In this document: positions 1 to 12,669 of the stretch, in pieces
How positions within the stretch are numbered: the stretch's first letter is position 1
Layout: each line of letters starts with the position of its first letter
Source of the DNA: Pyrus communis
Taxonomy: Eukaryota; Streptophyta; Magnoliopsida; Rosales; Rosaceae
Direction: 5' to 3'
Assembly: GCF_963583255.1 (NCBI RefSeq)
Contig: NC_084819.1
Coordinates: 19,517,460 to 19,581,459, forward strand
Length of the DNA stretch: 64,000 bases
Notes under the pieces: generated by a model
Databases searched by the model: none
The model's input: only the letters and a program-made list of their open reading frames with translations
What the model was told of the DNA's origin: nothing
Translations under genes and position numbers: made by a program

Positions 1-612
1 CAATCACATAGTATTGTACTGGATTTCACTAGTACTTTGTTGACTTCTCATGCATGTTCTAACACCTTTTGCACTCATCTAGATTCCCCTCTTGTGGGAT
101 ATTAGGTACACTAAGTTGGGCATAGTAAAATTTAGACAGTACGGTTTCTTAGACTATAGAAGCTGGCAGATTGTACGGAAATGTTGTAAAGACGTTGAGC
201 AATCATGTAATATTACATGACTATTCTAATGGGTCCACATATCAGTCGAGTAAAGTTTGCCAAACACGTTGCCTTGAGGTATACAAACTTTTTTCTCCTC
301 TTGTTTTGTTAGAAGTGCATTTTAAGGGCTTTTTTGGGAAGTCGTCGCAAACTTGTGTTGTAAGGTTTGGGTATTTTGTATGCAAGAAGATTTTCGGATG
401 CTTTTCTAATGACAGTTCTATATCCATTCACATTAGGATGTGATGATGATTCTGCATATTAACATTAGCATGACAATTTATCGCCTTTCATGTTCGTGTG
501 TTATATTTGTACACATTTGATTGTGAGTAGCTTTACAATCAACGGAAGGCGATGGAACCTGTTGGAAAATTGGATCTGTAAGCCACTGACGTTTCCACAC
601 TTTCTGTTGCAG
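1..612. other. Non-coding flank, possibly intronic
   Basis: No convincing coding signal is seen. If the exon at 613-723 is real, at least the end of this stretch is its upstream intron, because it ends in a pyrimidine-rich tract and CAG at 610-612. Short open frames here start at non-ATG codons and look like chance. Confidence 0.4.
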
Positions 613-723
613 GATGATGTACCTCCCGGTGCCCGAATCGCACTGAAGGAATCCGAACTTTCCTTATTTTCCACGAGTATTGTAAAAACGATTGGTCAAA
701 GCTCGGCCAAATGCCAGTATTGA
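613..723 (+). CDS. Possible 3'-terminal exon of an unidentified gene
   Basis: An open frame of 36 codons follows a good acceptor (TTTCTGTTGCAG ending at 612) and closes with TGA at 721-723. The peptide begins DDVPPGARIALKESEL and ends SSAKCQY. I do not recognise the family. AATAAA-type signals occur near 964-975, about 250 bases after the stop, which fits a 3' UTR and polyadenylation site. The rest of the gene would lie to the left of the window. The frame could also be chance, since it is short and has no known domain. Confidence 0.35.
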   Translation, partial: DDVPPGARIALKESELSLFSTSIVKTIGQSSAKCQY

Positions 724-1840
724 AATTTAATTGATGAAGTTTCAGGTTGTTTATTTTCGACATTGGAAACGCTACTGACCAATTGATGCACGCGATGTAA
801 TCTTTGGATCGTCGCCGTCGTAGTGCCGCTGGGGCAAATGCCTGGTACTTCCCTTCTAATTCTCATTGTATATGTTGTCAATTGACATTCATAAATAGAA
901 ATGATGTGTGGACAGGTTCTTTTATGTGTTGTATAACATTGTTCATTCTTCAAGGAAAAGAAAAATAAAAGAATAAAGAGAATTTAAAGAGAACATATAT
1001 TTTTTACAAATTGCATTAGTTATATGATTAGTTTCTATACAAATTGCATTTTATTTGGTCAAGGAGTTGGAAGGCTCGTTTAGAAGTGTTTTTAAAGTCA
1101 CTGAAAGTGTTTTTGGTGAAATTAATTTTGCATTCCAAACGCAATGTTTTTTGGAAGAAGCACCAGATATGTTTTTTCAGGATTCACTGAGATTTTTATT
1201 AAGAATTGGTTTCATGATTATTTTCACAAAAAACGCTTTTGATATTAGGATTTGGTAATCTTAAAAATCCATTAGATTAAATGAAAGTACCTAATTGGCA
1301 ATGGCCTCCTGGGTTGCATTCTTTAGTGCTTATAATTTATCAGGAGATAAAACTTATCCACACTGGGAACAAGGCCGTTGCGACGACAATTACGCATTGT
1401 AATGTGTTTTAACTTTCAACAATGACTTTGCAAAAAATATCATCACATTGACATCCCGTTTCAAGTAAGTTATTTAAATTCATAGGTTTAGAGCTCATTT
1501 AGTGCCTAAGATTGTATTGGAAGAAGTCATTCATAAGATTTAAGGTATGTAGAAGATCAAGGCAAATTATTTTCATTTTGAGAGGATTAGAAGCAGATCA
1601 GACACGAATGGAAACCTATTTCTTTTAATCCTTGTTATTTCTTCTTTCAACGTATCTCGAAAACAATGAGTTAACTAATCAGATCCAGTCTCCTCCACAC
1701 CAAACGAGGCTGAAAAGTAAAGAAATAATTGATCGAGTAGCTTCTTACGAACTAACATTTAAGAAACACAGAAAAAGTTCAAACTCGAAATAGAAAGGAT
1801 GTACTCACGTGCACAATAGCTATATACGATTGTGTATGGA

Positions 1841-1878
<38 letters not shown>

Positions 1879-3189
1879 GCGTGCATTTTCTTTTGTTTTC
1901 GAGGCAGACAAACAAAAGGAAAAAGATTGTTGAAAAACCTGTGGCTATTTTTCTGTCTTTCCCAAGCAGTGAGAATAATGCACCACCATAATTGAGAAAC
2001 GTTAACAGGATTCTTTCAAAAGCAGAACTTTCTGTCACATTAAAGCGAGACTCTTTATCACATTATGTTTTTTACATAATATTTTATAAAATTAATACGA
2101 AAATTGACGTTAAACTATGAAATGAGAGACAGTCTAGAAAGGATTCCACTTTTGTAAGACTTCCTGTAGCATTTATCAAACTTTTGTGGATGTACAATTG
2201 TTTGGTACAAGAACTACTTATTACTTACCGAGAAAACATTGAGGCAAAGCTTTGACAGATTCATGGCTTTGGATACCCCAAAAACATGCTACATTTTTGT
2301 ACTTTTGTGGCCTACCATTCAATTAAATTTTAAATAATGGGGGCAGTAGGAACCTAGATCCTTTTAAAAATTGTGGGTCCCCCTTTGATGCCCTTCATAT
2401 CAAGATGGAGATTTGGGGAAGGAAATGGAGAATGGAGTGGTCCCTCCCTTTTGTAATTTCAAATCTCCTACCAAAAATGGTGATCCAATTTGATTGCAGA
2501 ATTTACCGCAATTGTAGCATTTTGGATCAGTAATACAATGTATCGAGAGTTTTTGGAGGAGGCACGGGTGAGAGTTTTTGGGTGTAATGGTCTTCTTCCT
2601 TTAAGATGAGGATAAGTTCTTCGTATGCGACCGTTACTGAACGATTAAAATCGTCTAAACTTTTTCTATTTGGAAAAAAAAAAAAAAAAAAAAAGAATTT
2701 TTCTTTCTTTAACATTTCATTGTTGAAGCGAGATGATATGTGACAATAAATCCTTCCGATGCAAGATCCTCTGATAGATTTGAAGAGCGTGATTGTGTAC
2801 AGAAGCCACAAGGGAGTTAGGGGCTTGGGCCCTATGGCATTGGAACCCCATGGCATGCTCGGTCGGGTTGAAAACGGTCTAGAGTTTTGTCCTTTGTGGA
2901 ATTGGATTTGTCCTCACCAATAAGGTTGGAAATGAGTCACTTCCTTCATGTGGTCTCTCTATTGTTCTTGTGTTTAGTGATGCGATAAAATTCCAAGCCA
3001 CGCCCTAGCTATCTAGTTTGGGGGGTAGAGTATGAACCCGTGTCATGTAAGTATTTTTAAACGGGGTGAAGAAGACAATATTCTTAGTGGTGGAGGGGCT
3101 AGGGGTAGATAGAAGGGTATCTAAATGCGGCATTGAAATTTCTCTCAGTTGGGCGTCGAGGGTAATAAAGAGGGAATTGACCGTTATAT
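724..3189. other. Intergenic, repeat fragments
   Basis: No gene is seen. It contains AATAAA signals near 964-975, a GT microsatellite at about 1841-1875, and a run of about 22 A at 2673-2694. The stretch around 2565-2700 (a GTTTTTGGGTGTA motif, then TTTTTCTATTTG and poly-A) resembles 14390-14500, so both are probably remnants of one dispersed repeat. Confidence 0.5.
1841..1875. repeat. GT/TG dinucleotide microsatellite
   Basis: About 17 uninterrupted TG units are seen. It is non-coding and a probable polymorphic SSR. Confidence 0.9.
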
Positions 3190-3445
3190 GACAATTACAA
3201 ATCTTTTTAGCTGAAAATGAAAAATGAACACGACTAATATGACTAAAATAGAACGTAACACGTGAAATGTCTAATCGATAACTTTTAATTCAATTTGATC
3301 ATTCGTGTACGACTCTAGTAGTATCAATTGTACTGCTTTACGTGGTATATATACATGAGCATTTGAGATATTTCACGTGTTTTCCATTTTAGTCATATTA
3401 ATCGTGTTGATTCTCATATCTCATCAAGAGGAATTTGTAATTGTC
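3190..3445. mobile_element. MITE-like foldback element with long terminal inverted repeats
   Basis: The left end GACAATTACAAAT (from 3190) is mirrored by ATTTGTAATTGTC at 3433-3445. Further in, AACACGACTAATATGACTAAA on the left matches the reverse complement of the right arm near 3392-3412 with one or two differences. The arms run about 75 bases and enclose a short AT-rich loop. Each arm carries a CACGTG G-box core (about 3259-3264 and 3374-3379). No coding capacity is present. This is the structure of a non-autonomous DNA transposon; the superfamily is not assigned. Confidence 0.65.
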
Positions 3446-6084
3446 GGCCAAGTACCAATATTCTAAGCGTGTGGCTGGTTCTGAGATCACTACATACTAT
3501 TTAAAGCAAACCTAATCCTAATAATGTTATATGAGGGGGTCAAGGTGCCTTTGGATCACCAATTCCTTGAAGTCCTTAGGTATGGGAATCGGAAAACTTA
3601 CCAATGCCATGTCCATTGGCCAACCCACTAAAGCACTTTTATGAATAACAATGGTTGTACAGAATGATTTTTTTGTTGAAATAAGGTTGTAGGAAGTGCT
3701 TGTTGGTAAAGCAAAAGCTAAACGAAATTTGGGTCAAGGTAAGAGGAGACTTGTAAATCACGCGAGGCCCCACGGTAATTCTTCCACCAATCCATTTGGG
3801 TTTGATCTTTGATTGATGGGTATAAAATATTAAAGATTGAATGAAAAAATCACAAAGGAGATCGAAGCTTATCCAAATTCCAAAGTCATACGTTTCCAAC
3901 CAAGCTGATCATCACCAAAGGGACTGTGAGTGACAACTCACATTGAGGTTAATCCAAATTGAGCCACAAAAATGGAATATGATCATCTTCGGATCCCTTT
4001 CATCCGGATTCTTCAATCATGTATGTTCAACCGAAAATTGAATGGCTATCATCAATTAACTTTCTCTTTTGCTTTTTCATGTTTGTCTTCTTCCCTCTTC
4101 TCATTCTCTCTCTAACTCACTTCTCTCCCTATCTGGGAGGACTTGGTCAGTTTTTGATAACTGGAGGCCGGAAGACGACAGGGTGAGCGTGGTGGGTCGG
4201 CAATCGGAGCGTGCTTAACAAAATGTCATTTCCAATTTGAATGAAATCGTGCCAAAGCACCCATTGCAATAAGAGTGTTTTACGCGAACACAAACGTCAA
4301 GAGGATGATGTTCTAAACCTATCACGCATCACCTTGTGTTCTAACCATTAATTGTCCCCACGTATAATAGTTTAGAACACAACCATCTCGACATCCCGAT
4401 TCCATAAGTAGCAAACATTATTGTCACGAAACAATTCTCATTTCTCACAAAACCCTAACAAAAAATCGTTTCTCATTTGAATGAAATCATTCCAATACAC
4501 CCCTTGCAAGAGAGGGATAAAAAAGACTCAACAGGATAGAGTTACGTACCACTCATAACCGCATTCTCTTACATAACATCGGGATAGACTCAACGGGATA
4601 GAGTACGTTATGAGTTACGTACCACTCATAACGGGATAGAGTTAGCGTCCTGGTTTATGAAGTTCTCACTTCCAACATGTTACGTGTAGATAACAAAATC
4701 ATCCTCAACCCAAAAACGATGCCTCAAAATTTCTGACACCTAACAAAATCATCCTCAACCCAAGAACGATGCCTCAAAATTTCTGACACCTGCAACCACA
4801 TGCACCAAAATCCCATACATACATGCACTGTCCAGTGTCCACCCTTACACAATGCTTTGAACTACCCACACGTGTCCTATGCCAGAAAAATTGAAAGATC
4901 GACGACTGAAACCACATGGTTTGTTGAAGGAGTAGGGCCAGTTTAAGACTAAAACCAGAGAGAGAGGCCTTTGTGCTGAATGAATTGTCCCTGTTTGTTT
5001 TCAGTTACCTGGTATTAGCCAATTATCCACACCAAAGGCAGCAGCCAATCAAAATGCAACAACTCAAACAACCAACAAAGACAAGACCAACATCCAATTA
5101 ATTATAAAGAATCTTCAAAAGATTGAGGGATCAACGTTTAATATTGTGAAAGCAGGCAAGTGAAAAAGAAAGGTGGAGAGGTTAACTTGAAGTACGCATT
5201 TTCTTTGAGAATCCAGACAACAAAAGTTCAATACTTTATTGGAATCTAGGGTCTCGTCTCCTGCTCATTTGGCGACTAACAATACATATATAAACACTAA
5301 AAATACGTATACTTATTGTTCATTTTTCATATCAAAATCAATATATAATTAAGGATCATACATTTTTTTTAATCACCGAATGACCAATAAAGCATTTCGT
5401 AAAATTCAAAGCTGAAAAGTTTATTACTTTATTATACCAACTTCTATAAATTATAATTTTGGCGCTTAGAAATGTTAAAAATTCGCTTTTATTGTTAATG
5501 TGATGAGCGATGCCCTCTTATTTGACAAATTTCATTATTATTTTTAATTTAAGAAGAAGACAAAATCTATCAAAAATAATAAAAATCCAGAAGATATGGA
5601 TGCAACATTGTCTGGGGTCACTTTCTCATCATATCACTTGAAGTTGGCTCAAATGTGGGTAAAGCTCTCTTCAGTTAAAAGAGTAGAAGTTGGCCCAAAT
5701 GTGGGTAAAGCTCTCTTAATATAATCTCAAATGTTATCATTGCACTAATAAGGTAATAATCAATGTAGAAATAATCATGCCCCCACATATAAGAGGATGT
5801 GTGAGAAGTAAAAAGGAATGTGTAGGTAGCACACCTCAGAAAAAATTATGTATTACACTAAATAATATGACTTCCTGTGGATTTACTTTCTAAATAATAT
5901 GACTTCCTGTATTTTGATTTTACTTAACACTCACAGCGGTTTATCCAATATTGAAAATGACCTAATCAGTCAGTTATACTGAAATCTTTTACGGAGAGGG
6001 AGAGAGAGAGAAATAATTACTCAAAAGAAAAAGAAGGGGAAGGTGAACGGTACATGGCAGGAGGTTTTGGATCTTGTGGTGCTA
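3446..6084. other. Intergenic with short tandem duplications
   Basis: No gene is seen. It holds a 50-bp direct duplication (4691-4790), small duplicated phrases near 4550-4640 (CGGGATAGAGTT repeated), near 5640-5720 (AAATGTGGGTAAAGCTCTCTT twice) and near 5860-5910. The rest is AT-rich DNA upstream of the AHP gene. Confidence 0.5.
4691..4790. repeat. Perfect-length 50-bp tandem duplication
   Basis: Units 4691-4740 and 4741-4790 match base for base except A4714 versus G4764. Each begins TAACAAAATCATCC and ends TTCTGACACC. It is a recent replication-slippage type duplication in non-coding DNA. Confidence 0.9.
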
Positions 6085-6320
6085 AAGAGGCATATTGTCT
6101 GCCCTCCTGTTTGGATGTTATTCTCATCTCCTCATATTTATGCGATCACGGTTAAATTAGATAAACATTTTATATTCCTATTGTTTTTGTCTTATTATCT
6201 TTATAAAAAAATCAATATAAAATGTTACGTAGCTTAACCGTGATCGTACAAAATAGAAAGGGATGAGAAAGGCATTCAAACAGGAGGGCAGATAATCTGT
6301 CTCTCTTTTTAGAGAAAAAG
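6085..6320. mobile_element. Foldback/MITE-like hairpin upstream of AHP
   Basis: TCTGCCCTCCTGTTTGGATG at 6098-6117 is repeated in reverse complement (one mismatch) at 6273-6292. The inner segments also pair: GCGATCACGGTTAA (6142-6155) with TTAACCGTGATCG (about 6234-6245), and AACATTTTATATT with AATATAAAATGTT. The whole region can fold into a hairpin of roughly 80-90 bp per arm. It lies about 260 bp upstream of the AHP start codon. Confidence 0.65.
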
Positions 6321-6505
6321 GAAAGAGAAAGTGAAAATAGGCTAGCAAGTAGCAAGTAATCAAGTAAGGAATACTAGAAAAGGTGAGTTCATGTACTGCG
6401 CATTTATATAATTTAGAGCCCACAAAGGTAGGAATCTTAATTTAGAGCTTCCCTCCTCGCACTCCAAAATAAAAATTAGAGCAACCCCTGCATTGAGTTT
6501 TCCTC

Positions 6506-6513
6506 TATTTAAA
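6506..6513 (+). promoter_or_regulatory. Candidate TATA box of AHP
   Basis: TATTTAAA lies about 65 bases upstream of the ATG at 6577. This would leave a short 5' UTR. It is a motif match only. Confidence 0.4.
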
Positions 6514-6576
6514 GGGGAGGAAAGGGTGCAATGAATTCATAAATCCTCCGAAAATTCAAATAAAAGAAAGAAAAAA

Positions 6577-8109
6577 ATGAATGTTGAAAAGCTTGGGAGT
6601 GATGCCATGGATGGCGTTTCTCAGTTGCAGAAGCAGTTGGTTGACTACACAGCTTCACTCTTTGATGAGGTCAGTATACATACATACATATATACCTATG
6701 ACATATAGATATATAGGGTGATATATATATATAGGTGGATTTTGTGTGTTTGTATTTGCAGATTATTGGGTTGGATTTTATTTTTCTTTTTTGGTGATAA
6801 GTATGTTTCTTCTTTTGTGTGAAGGCATTTCTGGATGAACAGTTCAACCAACTTCAGCAACTGCAAGATGAGAACAACCCAGATTTTGTAGTTGAAGTGG
6901 TGTCTCTTTTCTTTCAAGATACTGAGAGGCTTGTTAATGAACTCGCAAAAGCTCTGTAAGAATTCATAAAATTTTCCCATCATTGATATTCTAAGTTTTT
7001 AATCTTTTTTAAAGTAGCTTTCTTTCCTTGGTAGGGTTTCTACAGTCAGGATCTCTTCATTCTGTTTTATTTTTTATTTTTTAATTTATGGGTGCAGAGA
7101 TCAGCAGCGTGTTGACTATAAGTTTGTGGATAAAAGTGTTCACCAATTGAAGGGTAGCAGCTCCAGGTCTATATATATACATTTATATATGCTGTTTCAA
7201 TTGAAAATATATTTGAAATATATATAGAATAGGCCAGTAAATTTCCCAACAGTTTTACTTTTGATGAAATGAAGATTAAAGTAAGACTCAAAAGTTCCAA
7301 TAATTTGAGTGAAAAATCTTTTTAATTTGGAGGGTTTGTCAAGTATCATAGAGCAGATATGTTATATCAAAAAATAATACTACTTCGAGTTGTGGAAGTA
7401 ATCCCTTTGCAAAATAAAGGTTAATTAAGACTGCTACGATAGATCACCCCCCTCTGCCCCCTCAACCCTCGCAAAAGTGGGGAGCCTTGTTGGCTCCTGG
7501 TTGCTCTTTAGTCATCCCAACTTTGTTCCACATGAAGGAATGTACATTGTTAAACATAACATTCCCAAAGTATTTCTGAGCTGAAAGTATAAATTTTTCT
7601 AAGAAGAAATTTTATTTTATTATATTTTTTTAGTAGTTTTGTGTATGTTGTATTTATGTTTCTTCCGTTGGTGTTTGATGAAGAAAACTGGTTCTCTTGA
7701 ATTAACAGCATTGGTGCTCAGAGAGTTCAGAGGGCCTGCATTTCATTCCGGAACTTCTGCGATGAGCAGAACGTCGAATGGTAATCTTTCATGATTGTGA
7801 AAATATTCAAATTCTGAACCCTGCTTGAGTAACATTGGGAAAAATTTGCATGTATATATGAAATTTTGAATGAAATATAATATTGGTGTAGGTGCATAAA
7901 ATGTCTGCAGCAGGTGAAGCATGAGTATTTACTTGTGAAAAATAAACTGGAAAATCTTTTTGAGGTGAGTAGTTGAAATATTTGTTTCATATTAAAGCAA
8001 GCCTTTTTGCTAGGTCTTAATTAGTATCAAAGCTTTGATCATGTTCTACTTCGTTCACCTGTAGCTGCAGAGACAGGTTGTGGCGGCTGGCGGTTCGCTT
8101 CCAAGGTAA
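6577..8109 (+). CDS. AHP: Histidine-containing phosphotransfer protein (AHP type)
   Basis: Predicted exons are 6577-6669, 6825-6955, 7098-7166, 7709-7780, 7892-7964 and 8065-8109, all with GT..AG borders and consistent phases, giving 160 residues. Family members are about 150-160 residues. The HPt signature HQLKGSSSSIGA is present, with the phospho-accepting histidine at residue 90 by this model. FLDEQFNQLQQLQDE and the C-terminal VVAAGGSLP are typical of plant AHPs. In cytokinin two-component signalling such proteins move phosphate from receptor kinases to nuclear response regulators. The phospho-histidine is present, so this is not a pseudo-HPt. The start is the first ATG after a candidate TATA box. 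Intron 3 (7167-7708) holds a SINE-like fragment. Which AHP paralogue this is cannot be settled here. Confidence 0.93.
7395..7510 (+). mobile_element. Degenerate AU-SINE-like fragment in AHP intron 3
   Basis: CCCTTTGCAAAATAAAGGTTAA followed by a C-rich stretch, then TCGCAAAAGTGGGGAGCCTTGTTGG, resembles the middle and 3' part of the AU-type SINE fragment at 9390-9505. No internal promoter boxes are obvious in this copy, so it looks truncated and old. The assignment rests on remembered consensus and on the similarity to the other fragment. Confidence 0.4.
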
Positions 8110-9389
8110 TGCAAAATGGTGAGAGATCGATCCAGTGAAGGGAAGTTTATGATATCAGCAGATTAAATAACTGAGGGAAGCACATTGTGGGGCTGTGGAT
8201 ATGCAGCGAAGCTTGCTATTTTTACTTTCTTCTTTTTGTTCATCTCCTATTTGGTTGAGCCTCCAAATTGCTTGGGGCTCAAAAGAAGTTGAGTTGAACT
8301 GATTTATATGGCAAAAAATGTGAATTAATGAATCCTTTCTACCTCAATGTTCATCAATTTAAAAGAGGAAATTGGTAGCTTCTCTGCCAAAAAATATTGC
8401 ATCACTCATTATTCTCTAAATTTTCACTCTAGTTTACAACTGATTCCTAAACTAAAAATTCGTTAATTGATGTCTACGAATTTAGTAAAAGCATGTATCA
8501 TTAGTTACTTGCTGTTAACTTATATAAAAACTAATGATAATATGCTAATATGACACATATACGGGTCCTACTAATTAATATGTGTTCAAGGATTAAATTT
8601 AAACTAAGGTGAGAATTTAGGAACCAAATCTAAACTAAGGTACAAATTTAGGGACCAATTGCGGGTCCTTGCTCATGACACGTAATCAAATTGACAAAAA
8701 TGTCTAACAAATGGAGAAATTGTGCACGTTTTGTTATACTCTTGGACCTCAAACTAACTTTTAGGTCAAATATCAAATCTAAACTAGTGTGAAAAAGATC
8801 AAGAACCGATTCTAAATTTACTCTAAATTAAAATCCACCAGCCATTTTATTGGGTTGTTGGTTAATTACTAATTAGCATATTTTTTTTTTTTTTAAATTT
8901 TGCTTACATTTAATTAGAAAATTATGAGGGAATATATACCTAGTGGTAAGGACATTATATTATGGTATCAAAAAAGGAGGGCAAATCCAGTTTGTTAGGA
9001 TGATTAGTTGAATGAGAAGTACTAATTAATTTTAATTAACTCGTGGGATAATCGACAGGACACTCTGGAGGAGGAGGGTAGTGTGGAAACAACGGCCATT
9101 AATAATATATACATGCATGCTGAAATGCCAAAGTATCTTCTATGTATGATTTTATTCTTCTTCGTCCAACCGTATCTTATATTTTTGTATTCCTTTTCTT
9201 GCCTGACGATTCACTAGACCACACTGCTTATTGAACTAGAGAAATTTTGGTAGCGCTGATTGATTAGGGAAGTTTTCAAATCAGAATGGATCAAAATATA
9301 GTTAGGTATGATCGACAGAATATATACATGGAACGTCATACTTTTAAAAGTAGTTTCGATTATTACATTTGTTACATCCATGATACAAA
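8110..9389. other. AHP 3' flank and intergenic DNA
   Basis: This holds the AHP 3' UTR followed by AT-rich DNA without a gene. The stretch 8400-8830 repeats phrases such as AACTAAGGT and AAATCTAAACTA, which suggests an old degraded repeat. A poly-T tract lies at about 8880-8894. Confidence 0.45.
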
Positions 9390-9505
9390 TCACAGGTTCG
9401 AGTCATGAAAACAATCTATTTGTAAAGCAAAGGGTAAGGTTGCGTACAATAGACGTTCCCTCCCCCCCTCTCCTTCTGACCCTTGCAAAGTGAAAAGCCT
9501 TGTTG
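9390..9505 (+). mobile_element. AU-type SINE-like fragment
   Basis: GGTTCGAGTC at 9395-9404 matches the B box of tRNA-derived SINEs. It is followed by AGGGTAAGGTTGCGTACAAT and a C-rich stretch, the order expected of the AU SINE family widespread in dicots. The 3' part is degraded. Family assignment is from memory of the consensus and was not searched. Confidence 0.5.
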
Positions 9506-10495
9506 GCCAATGATCGTCCAAAGATAAACCCACTTTTAAAAAAAAATAATTTAAACATTGAAAAACAGAGTTCTGTTCTAATTATTTTTGGATGAAGTGA
9601 GGTGCTGGTTTGGCTCTTCCAATTAATAATTGTGATAACCAAATTATTGTGGAAGTAGCAGGATTATTGGAAAGAGAATGATCAAAACAAACCATGCTTC
9701 TGAAGTAGGGATAGCCACCCTATACGTTGACAAATATGCACCTACATTTGAATGGAAAATAGTAGGAATATATTATGAAATCAACCTAATATTCCACATA
9801 ATTCCATGATTCACTTCCAATCCTTATTCATGATTTGGTTGAGTAGGATGATGGAGATATCTTCCAACTACTGAAACTGGGTTTAACCAAGTTGACTAAA
9901 ACGGTTTGCTTTATTTTATGCACTAGAGTTCGATTCCTTTTTTTGTAGTTTAAATTAGATTAATTTAAATATCGTCATAATCAGATAAGAGAAAACAAAG
10001 TGGGCAGGAATGAAAATAAGAGTTACAAAGGAGGGTAAATTATTGTAAGCTGGCTTAGAGGATGGACCCCTGTCAAGAATTACTTACATGAAATAGTAAA
10101 ATCAAGGTTGAAAAAATGGAGAAAGAGTATTCTCAGATTTCTAACTTTCCTTGTAGTTTTTCTTTACTGTCAAACAAAAATGGCTTAGAAAGATCAAGAA
10201 TGTAACAAATCAAGTAGGAATTATCAAGGAAAAAACCCATACTCCTTTTTCCCACATAAAAGTCTGCTGTTGCTCACTAAATATTTTAGCAAATTGTTCA
10301 TAATATGCATCTGGATTTACACTGCTCAATATCTTAACCATGTTTAATTATTTTCATAGATAAGCAGCTGCCGGATTTCTGACACATCTCCCTCTGCGAC
10401 CGACAAGACATTTTTTAGTACGTTGAAAACATGATTCTATACACTTAAGTGTAACATACAATTGATTGTAAACTTGAAAAATAAATTTCAACCAA
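9506..10495. other. Intergenic, no feature seen
   Basis: AT-rich DNA without a convincing reading frame, clear repeat or RNA gene. Confidence 0.4.
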
Positions 10496-11092
10496 TTATA
10501 TTATGACACTCGGTATATTGCGCCCCATTCCAGGCACACTAAAAAATTTCTCCTTCGTGACGACCTTGAGGGGTTTAAACTCATAGATTTGGTTTAACTG
10601 AGATTTCTTGCCGCCCAAGATTACAGCTCCAAGGATTTCCCCCAGAAATGTGTCCTGTGAAATGACAGAACGGAAAGAAAGTGAGTTCTTCGAAGTCAAG
10701 TAGTGTAGTTGACAAATGTAATGAAACTTCTTATTTGGTGACATGGGAGCATGTATGACCGTTAAATTTGATACATGGATAATCTGCTCTATGGTACATT
10801 ACAATGTGAACATCCATCATTCGATATAGAATTAATACGTATCTACTCAGTGCGGAACTATAGAAACTTGAATTTAATCAGATGGAAAGATTAACAGAAT
10901 AAGAAAAAACTGACTTTATGGAACTTTACCATGTGAGGGTATCTATGATGATTCAGTTTCAGTTTTCATAGCCTCGGAAGTAGACGCTGGGCGAATACAG
11001 CTTCAGGAGTCCTATCTGTTAGCTGCAATTTATCAAGCATATCCTGGAAGGAACTGACTTGCTTCTGGGTTCTCAAGGAATCAGTGTTATGT

Positions 11093-11870
11093 TCAGTTTC
11101 GAATCGAACACTGCCTTTGCAGCCAAAGGGTTAAGAAACATGTTAAATTCTTCGTATTCATTTGAAGGAACAGTGAACAGATTTCCTTTTCGTTAATTAT
11201 CATGGCGAATGTGTCCCTCAACGATATATACATCCTACAAGGAGAACAGTGAAAATGGCTTCGAATTAAAAATGTCAAATAAAAAATTGAGACTTAAATT
11301 TCTCAATCAACAAAAACCAAAGTTCCTTTTGACAAAATAAGCGTATCCAGTTGCATGTTCATAGTGACAATAATTACCTGGATCATTGAATATGTTTTCT
11401 CAAAAAGAATGATTTCGGCTAAATTTGTCAAATGTCCATTGAGTGAGAATGTCAGGAACAAAGTCCCACATCAGTGAGGGATCAAATTATGCAAGGGCTT
11501 ACAAAAGGTTAGACTATTCTTCATATTGACAAATTGGTTTTACCGTGATAAACAGTTAATGATTCGCGGAACAACTTTTGTATGCCATCTTTTGTTTGAA
11601 GGAATAGTGAACAGATTACCTTGTTCGTTACCGTGGCGTATGTGTCCCCCGACAATATATACATCCTGCAAGGAAATCATAACAATGAAAATGTCAATCC
11701 AGTATCAAAGCATGACATAAAAATTGAGGCATAATCTTTCATAGCGACAACATTTACTTGGACCACTGAGTCTGCATTCTCCGAAAGAATGATTTCAGCT
11801 AAATTTGTCAAAGGTCCATTGGTCAACAAGGTAATCCTGGATCGAGTGATTTTACAATGGTCTTCCACAC
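11093..11870 (-). repeat. Duplicated exon block within the nucleoside hydrolase pseudogene
   Basis: The stretch 11140-11240 (encoding GNLFTVPSN and a VYIVEGHI-like block) resembles 11595-11675, and 11400-11470 (remnant of the GPLTNLAEIILSE block) resembles 11770-11850. Both pairs are in the same order and orientation, about 0.4 kb apart. This indicates a tandem duplication of two exons plus the intron between. The left copy is more decayed: it has a stop in the GHI block and a broken TNGPLTN block. Confidence 0.7.
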
Positions 11871-12669
11871 CTCTATTGCAATTGGCTGTCCGAGGGAAGC
11901 GAAAGATGAATAATATTGACCAACTTCAAACACATTTCCGAGACCAACCAGAATATCATCACGGCCCATCATATATATGTAGTATGTCATAAACAACATC
12001 TATGGTTGCAGCGGTTGCCCAGCCATTAGCACTAACTTGTATTCTGTGGAGACATCATTTTGTATATTAAGAGCTACATCTTCAAAGGCATGTATGTTGC
12101 CCTGCAAAAATGTGTAATTGCTAGCATGCCGTCCTACAAAACTACTCAGTTAAGCTATTCATTTGTATTAGTGCATGTGTAGCACTAGCACCAAACCTCA
12201 GAAAGCTTATGAAGGCAGTATCATACCTTTAGGTTGATCCGCTCCACAGGTAATTTTAGAAGAGCTAGAAAGTCTCCAGCACTCATATTATATCAAATAC
12301 TAGGGATTTACCCAATAACTTCTTTCCAAAATCTTGTTTTCAAAGTCTGTACACTCTCGTGGAGTGGATGCTGTGTTATAATATTCGGCCATCCAGTTTC
12401 TTAGGTCGAGTTTTAACCTGCATTTGACTCAATTATTGAAGTTACCATTATCTATCAAGTACAAAAGGAAATAAGTTATCCAAGAAATTTTTGTATGTCT
12501 TAATTGAATGGAGAACACATATTGACCTAAAAATTGGTGCGTTGTAGTCCAGAACTAGCTTACATCCAAGAAACTATCGTAAATCTTTGGCACGAGTATT
12601 ATTACTGTCATGATCACGCTTAGCTTCTGTTGCAATATATACGCTAACTACTTCCGCGCCAGTTGTCTC

